14,351 nt of DNA from Anaerolineae bacterium (GTDB taxonomy: Bacteria > Chloroflexota > Anaerolineae > 4572-78 > J111): assembly GCA_020433785.1 (NCBI GenBank), contig JAGRCC010000061.1:1-14351 (forward strand), given 5' to 3'. This document shows, piece by piece, positions 10,437 to 14,351 of this stretch; the first letter of the stretch is position 1; every line of letters starts with the position of its first letter. Both the position numbers and the translations under genes were made by a program. Under the pieces are notes generated by a model. That model had not been told where the DNA came from and did not search any database. It saw only the letters and a list, made by a program, of their open reading frames with translations.

Positions 10437-13341
10437 GGGTGGTTCGGCGATTGGCCGACTTTTTCCAAAAAACCCGACCCGGCTTCAAATGCCAAATGAG
10501 CACGCCTACAATTGAAAAAACCAGGGCGAACAGCGGCGCAACCCAATGGCCGGCAATATTCTGTCGAATGAAGGACTCCACAATGGGGATTTCGTAAAAA
10601 GCGATCCCAATAATGGTAAAAAAGATATACCCAACTAACCCCGACGCCAAGGCCACAAGCGCCCCTCGCAGTCGTTCTTCTAAAACAAAGCGCTCGCCGC
10701 CCAACGTAAAAGCAATGCCCCCAATTGTTAACGAACCGACAATAGAATAGACCAGATCGAGGTAAGTGACCGGTCTGGCGGGCAACGGCGGCTGTAACAA
10801 GAGCGGCGGCGGGAGAGCCGTGGGGGTGATGGTTGGCTCAGCCGGAGTGGCCGTCGGCGTCTCGGTGGGGGTTTCCGTGGCGACCGGCGTATCGGTTGAG
10901 GTTGGCGTCAACGTCACCGTCGGCGTCGGCGTATCAACAATGCCGGGGCCAATATTGACCACCTCCGACTGGGCGGCCAGATCGCTCGACGCTCTGACCG
11001 ATAGGGGTGTGTCGCGTTCTTTGACGATCACCGTTTCGGCCACGCCATCGACGGTCAGAGCCTCAATCGGGCCTAAGCCTAGCCCTTCCAACGGATACGA
11101 TCTAAAAAAGTTAACAATTGTCCCATCGGGCACCGGATGGCCGTTTTTATCGACAATTTTGCCGGTTCGGATGAGCACACCTTCACCAACATCCAAATCA
11201 ACGGTTAGCTCATTTTCGAGCGGCGCTTCAAACGGAATGATGTCGCCTGAGGTACTAATTTGATGAATGAGATCGAGCTGGATTACTTGAGCCGGATTCG
11301 GACTCAGATCAAGCGGTCCAATCGCCGGAATCTCAACCGGCGACGCGCCCGCCGGCTCAAATTGTTGAAATAGCACTCTGGCGGCGGCCTCCAAGTAGCT
11401 GGGCGTTTTACTATAGAAGGCGTAGTAAGCCGTCAACTGGCTGATTTCGGTTTCGCCCAAAAAGTAGGGGGCGTTAAAAGCGAAAAGAATTAGGTTTTTG
11501 TTGCGTAAATTATCAAATCGATTGCGCAGGAGTGAGATAACCGCATCCGACTCCGGATACATTTCGGTATCGACGTTAAGCATACCAAAAATGAGCCAGT
11601 CCGCCTCGTTGATCAATTCGCCGATATCAGCATTATCGGCTTCACCATTTTCTGAAGCGAGCCACGCCTTTAAATCGACAAAACTCAGGCTGTTGATATT
11701 ATCGCCGGAGACCTGGCCGGTCGCTTCCGGCCCAAACAGTCTGAGCACGATTTCTTCCAGGGCGGTGGTCGGGATAAGCCGGAACTGCGGGCAATCGGGG
11801 CAATCCCGAACCAGGCGATCATCGGTAAAGATTAGGATCTTTTCGCCCGGCTGGGGTGGGTCCGGCAGCGGGACACGTGCCGCGGCAGCGCCGGGCGTAA
11901 TACGGGTAACACCGGCCCGGGCAATCCGATCTAAATCGATTTCGACGCCGCCCAAACCACTCAAATTCTCAAAGGGCTGCACCCCGGAACTATTAACCAA
12001 ATCCAGCCCATAAAGCTTGATTTTAGCCCTGATAATTCGCCGCACGGAGCGATCAATAGTCGTCTGAAAATTCAAATCATTCTTATATTTATCTTGAAAA
12101 AACAAAATGGCGTCTTTAATGTTCGCGAGTTGGGCATCGGTGTCATCTTCAAAAGCAAAGTCGGCCAGAAACAAAATATCGCTGCCAGCCAAAAAAGCAT
12201 CCTGGGTCAGACGGCGGGCGGGGAAAAGCTCGCTGCCGGCGGCAATACTGCCCAAAGCGGCCGGCGCACCTAACGGCGCGCTAACAATCAAGCCGCCGGC
12301 ATTACGCCAGGGCGCCAATTCGTCGAGCGCTAATAAGGCCGGCAGGTTTCTGGCATCGAAACTAATCGGCACGTTGCCTTGCAAGCCTTGATAACGAACG
12401 TGTGAGGTCATTAGCCCGTCGGTGATCGCGGCCGGTTCGACGGCGGTTAGGTTCGTCACTTGAAAAAACGGGTATAATTCGCCTTGGCGCAAATCATCTA
12501 GCGATTTAAAGATGGTGGGCACTTCCTGGTTGATTTGCCGGTCGCTGCTGCCAAAGCCGGGAAAATGTTTCGATATGGTTAAGAGGCGGCCGTCGCTGCC
12601 TTGGTGTACGCCCTGAATGTAAGCCCGCCCCAACTCGCCCACCCAAAACGGGTGGCCGCCAAAGGTGCGGGTGCCTAAACCATTACCCTGATCGAGCCGG
12701 GGATTATCTAAGACATCCAGCGATGGCCCAAACAGCATATTAACCCCCACTCGCGACAAATCGTGGCCCACAACCTGGCCCACCACTCGCGAATTTTCAG
12801 GGTCCCAGGTAGCGCCGATAGCCATCTGATTGGGAATATCCACCATATCACCCCGAATTTGGGTTTCGGGGAAGCCGTCGCCCTCGTGATTGACGGCGAT
12901 AAAGAGCGGGATAGGGGTATAACTTTGGTTGTCCGGCGTTGTGACCGACTCAGTGAGGGTTGAGGTCGCCGTAATGGGTGGCGGCGTTTGGGCCAGGGTC
13001 TGTAAATTATTTGTTAGCTGTAATACCTGCGCCGGCGTCGATTGGGAATTAAAAAAGTTTCTGTTTTCAGCCGAAATATAGACCCCACCCACGCGATATT
13101 GCTGGATCAACTCCGCAATTTCCGAATTAGGCCCAACCTCGACGCCCTGAAACGAGACCAGAAATAGCTGGCCGACCCGCTCGGCCGGGGTGAGTTGGCT
13201 AAAAACCGCCTCCACCGCCGCATCTAAATCGGCCTCCGTATCCTGAGCCAGCACCTTTGTTGGCGAACCAGAACCCAAAAAAACAATTAAGATGAGCAAG
13301 AGAGGAAGTATGTAGGGTCTGCGTCTTTCGCCAGCGTACAC
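10426..13341 (-). CDS. Exported GH3/NagZ-like protein with degenerate catalytic motifs and C-terminal membrane domain
   Basis: A 971-aa protein. GTG start with GAGGA 10 nt upstream. Signal peptide or anchor about 8-33 (hydrophobic, ends VLAQ). Residues about 40-450 have the GH3 barrel order of beta-N-acetylhexosaminidases: LTPAERVGQLFLVSF, RVGGVYIS, PLFIAVNHEGDG (usually DQEGG), FGPSLDV, RTFGGHP, SKHFPGFGSSDRQ (usually KHFPGHGDT..SH) and GGLIVSAPLGA, where active enzymes have an Asp nucleophile in a TDDL-like motif. That Asp and the His of the dyad appear replaced. Residues about 500-660 resemble the GH3 C-terminal alpha/beta domain, 705-800 an Ig-like (Big) domain with KIVDKNGHPVPDG, 803-842 a Thr/Pro linker, and 858-950 three membrane helices with a basic tail. 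It is probably a surface-anchored carbohydrate or peptidoglycan binder rather than an active hexosaminidase; activity with other residues cannot be excluded. Confidence 0.87.
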   Translation of the reverse strand: MYAGERRRPYILPLLLILIVFLGSGSPTKVLAQDTEADLDAAVEAVFSQLTPAERVGQLFLVSFQGVEVGPNSEIAELIQQYRVGGVYISAENRNFFNSQSTPAQVLQLTNNLQTLAQTPPPITATSTLTESVTTPDNQSYTPIPLFIAVNHEGDGFPETQIRGDMVDIPNQMAIGATWDPENSRVVGQVVGHDLSRVGVNMLFGPSLDVLDNPRLDQGNGLGTRTFGGHPFWVGELGRAYIQGVHQGSDGRLLTISKHFPGFGSSDRQINQEVPTIFKSLDDLRQGELYPFFQVTNLTAVEPAAITDGLMTSHVRYQGLQGNVPISFDARNLPALLALDELAPWRNAGGLIVSAPLGAPAALGSIAAGSELFPARRLTQDAFLAGSDILFLADFAFEDDTDAQLANIKDAILFFQDKYKNDLNFQTTIDRSVRRIIRAKIKLYGLDLVNSSGVQPFENLSGLGGVEIDLDRIARAGVTRITPGAAAARVPLPDPPQPGEKILIFTDDRLVRDCPDCPQFRLIPTTALEEIVLRLFGPEATGQVSGDNINSLSFVDLKAWLASENGEADNADIGELINEADWLIFGMLNVDTEMYPESDAVISLLRNRFDNLRNKNLILFAFNAPYFLGETEISQLTAYYAFYSKTPSYLEAAARVLFQQFEPAGASPVEIPAIGPLDLSPNPAQVIQLDLIHQISTSGDIIPFEAPLENELTVDLDVGEGVLIRTGKIVDKNGHPVPDGTIVNFFRSYPLEGLGLGPIEALTVDGVAETVIVKERDTPLSVRASSDLAAQSEVVNIGPGIVDTPTPTVTLTPTSTDTPVATETPTETPTATPAEPTITPTALPPPLLLQPPLPARPVTYLDLVYSIVGSLTIGGIAFTLGGERFVLEERLRGALVALASGLVGYIFFTIIGIAFYEIPIVESFIRQNIAGHWVAPLFALVFSIVGVLIWHLKPGRVFWKKSANRRTTPSG
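10816..10935 (-). repeat. Low-complexity Thr/Pro linker coding repeat
   Basis: Codes for residues 803-842 of the GH3-like protein, a run of TPT-, TET- and TAT-type units. On the plus strand it is an irregular array of GTCGGCGT-like units. Such linkers are frequent in exported Chloroflexota proteins, are probably glycosylated, and tend to vary in length by slippage. It joins the external Ig-like domain to the membrane helices. Confidence 0.75.
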
Positions 13342-13376
13342 TCAGTTTTATTCCTCACGATAATAGTTATGTCGAA

Positions 13377-13405
13377 AGTATACTAACAATCAATAGCAAC
13401 GTCAA
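13377..13405 (-). promoter_or_regulatory. Strong sigma-70-like promoter of the GH3-like gene
   Basis: On the minus strand TTGACG (13405-13400), 17 bp, TATACT (13382-13377). Both hexamers match five of six consensus bases, and the spacer is ideal. The transcript would start near 13370, about 29 nt before the GTG at 13341. It starts 26 bp past the rsmG stop, so this gene can be expressed independently of the rnz-rsmG unit. Confidence 0.7.
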
Positions 13406-13431
13406 CACATCACTAATCCCGATTTAGACCA

Positions 13432-14145
13432 TTAGAGCGGCTCTTTAGCCGGCCAGCCCGGCTGGCGTGGATACAGCTTGGGCGTTGGTTTAATTTTTTT
13501 GATGATGACCAAATGTCGCTCAGCCTCCAGGCCGGGGACTTCTACCGGCCGGACCTCGACGATCGTTCCGCCCAACATTCGCACGGCCCGCCCACCTGTT
13601 TCGATTTCTTCAGCCGGATGCTGCCCCTTTTGAGCGATGACCCAACCGCCTACTTTCACTAAAGGTAAGGTGTATTCGGCCAAAACGGCCAGCCGGGAAA
13701 CGGCCCGCGCCACAGCCACGTCATACCGCTCCCGATGAGCCGTTTGCCGGCCGGCCTCTTCCGCCCGAGCCGTGATTACGGCGACGTTTGCCAGCTCCAA
13801 GGTCTCGACCACGTGCCGCAAAAAGGTCGTTTTCTTGCCGGTCGATTCCAACAGCGTCATCGACAACTCGGGTCGCACAATTTTTAGCGGAATACCGGGA
13901 AACCCGGCCCCACTGCCGACATCGATGATCGAGCGCGGCGTATTTAGCTCTGACAGCACCGGAGCTATCGACAAGCTGTCGAGAAAATGCTTAACCGCCA
14001 CCTCTTGCGGCTCAACAATTCGGGTCAGGTTGAATTTTTCGTTCCAGGCCACCAATTCACGCCGATACCTAACAAAGGCATTAAGTTGAGCCTCGGACAA
14101 CGTCAGCTTAAAGTCGATAGCCCCGGCTTGCAGAATTTCGATCAC
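13432..14145 (-). CDS. rsmG: 16S rRNA m7G527 methyltransferase RsmG (GidB)
   Basis: A 237-aa protein of usual family length. It methylates N7 of G527 in 16S rRNA with SAM; loss gives low-level streptomycin resistance in several bacteria. Visible marks are WNEKFNLTRI (34-43), the KHFLDSL segment (52-58), the SAM motif DVGSGAGFPGIPL (75-87), LLESTGKKTTFLR (98-110), VARAVSRL (145-152) and GGWVIAQKG, where K173 is conserved. The typical C-terminus YPRQPGWPAKEPL closes it. Start GTG at 14143-14145; the best ribosome-binding site, AAGGA in the end of the upstream gene, is 13 nt away, so initiation probably relies on coupling. The upstream rnz-like gene ends 6 nt before, so they form an operon. No terminator follows. 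Confidence 0.97.
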   Translation of the reverse strand: MIEILQAGAIDFKLTLSEAQLNAFVRYRRELVAWNEKFNLTRIVEPQEVAVKHFLDSLSIAPVLSELNTPRSIIDVGSGAGFPGIPLKIVRPELSMTLLESTGKKTTFLRHVVETLELANVAVITARAEEAGRQTAHRERYDVAVARAVSRLAVLAEYTLPLVKVGGWVIAQKGQHPAEEIETGGRAVRMLGGTIVEVRPVEVPGLEAERHLVIIKKIKPTPKLYPRQPGWPAKEPL

Positions 14146-14151
14146 CGCCCG

Positions 14152-14351
14152 TTACTTATCCTTCTTGGCTATCGTGACTTTGTCAAAATCGCGGACCACC
14201 TGCGTGTTGGAAAAAATCGCGCTGGCCTCCGCCGCGATGTCCGCTTCCCGATAGCGACGCGAGAGGTGCGTCAAAAAGAGATTCTCCACATTTGCTTCCT
14301 GAGCCAGGCGCGCCGACTGCGCCGCTGTTAAATGGCCAAAGCGGCGGGCCA
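14152..14351 (-). CDS. rnz: C-terminal part of ribonuclease Z (metallo-beta-lactamase fold), runs off the right edge
   Basis: The last 66 codons of a minus-strand gene, stop TAA at 14152-14154. The protein has GHLTAAQSARLAQEA followed by LFLTHLSRRY, matching the C-terminal GHSTA and LTHFSxRY motifs of RNase Z (ElaC), where the His residues complete the two-zinc site of the tRNA 3'-processing enzyme. Then come EASAIF and VVRDFDKV in the expected places, with a short basic tail. The N-terminus and Walker-like metal motif HxHxDH are outside the window, so a related MBL-fold hydrolase is not excluded. It is just upstream of rsmG in the same operon. Confidence 0.8.
   Translation of the reverse strand, partial: ARRFGHLTAAQSARLAQEANVENLFLTHLSRRYREADIAAEASAIFSNTQVVRDFDKVTIAKKDK

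Noticed and set aside
10766..11263. 165-codon open frame on the plus strand rich in Val and Gly
   Set aside because: It is the antisense of the Thr/Pro linker and Ig-like domain of the GH3-like protein; the repetitive composition is a mirror of the ACC/CCG codons.
1..14351. CRISPR array, tRNA, rRNA, phage or toxin-antitoxin system
   Set aside because: No regularly spaced repeats, no cloverleaf that I can fold by eye, no capsid, integrase or toxin-like small gene pair was seen on either strand.

Overview
The window looks like chromosomal DNA from a member of the Chloroflexota, probably Anaerolineae-like. This is an inference from gene content: a RarA ATPase fused to a methyltransferase-like domain, an exported protein with a Thr/Pro linker of the TPTPTVT type, a cohesin-domain surface protein, a Ser/Thr kinase beside an FHA-winged-helix regulator, and a DUF5317-like tail. 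No 16S or other decisive marker is present. There are no tRNA or rRNA genes, no CRISPR array and no phage genes.

Left part (1-3189). The tail of a small membrane protein ends in a strong intrinsic terminator. A promoter then drives a secreted, membrane-anchored cohesin-domain protein, which also ends in a strong terminator. On the opposite strand is an uncharacterised AAA+ ATPase with an N-terminal winged-helix-like segment. A short aromatic-rich reading frame (up to 45 codons) lies immediately after its stop codon and in the same frame. About 425 bp of AT-rich DNA with palindromic and repeated motifs separates the ATPase from rarA.

Middle (3190-8572). The rarA-methyltransferase fusion seems to be expressed as a leaderless mRNA. 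It is followed by an SLC13-type transporter carrying two RCK_C (TrkA-C) domains. A class-I glutamine-amidotransferase-like (PuuD/peptidase C26) gene converges on the transporter and overlaps it. Its only sensible start is a CTG codon behind a perfect GGAGG. Upstream of that gene sits a non-coding, about 150-bp MITE-like element with near-perfect terminal inverted repeats and a large internal hairpin.

Right part (8573-14351). An FHA + OmpR/PhoB-type winged-helix protein and a membrane-anchored Ser/Thr kinase diverge from one shared intergenic region, suggesting a phospho-threonine-controlled transcription unit. The kinase gene overlaps, tail to tail, a 971-residue exported and membrane-anchored GH3/NagZ-like protein whose catalytic motifs look degenerate. 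This gene has a very good sigma-70-like promoter just downstream of rsmG. rsmG follows the C-terminal part of a ribonuclease Z-like gene that runs off the right edge.

The most distinctive items are the degenerate GH3 protein, the kinase/FHA-regulator pair, the RarA fusion with a leaderless promoter, the CTG start, the MITE-like element and the in-frame ORF after the AAA+ gene. None amounts to a proven new system.
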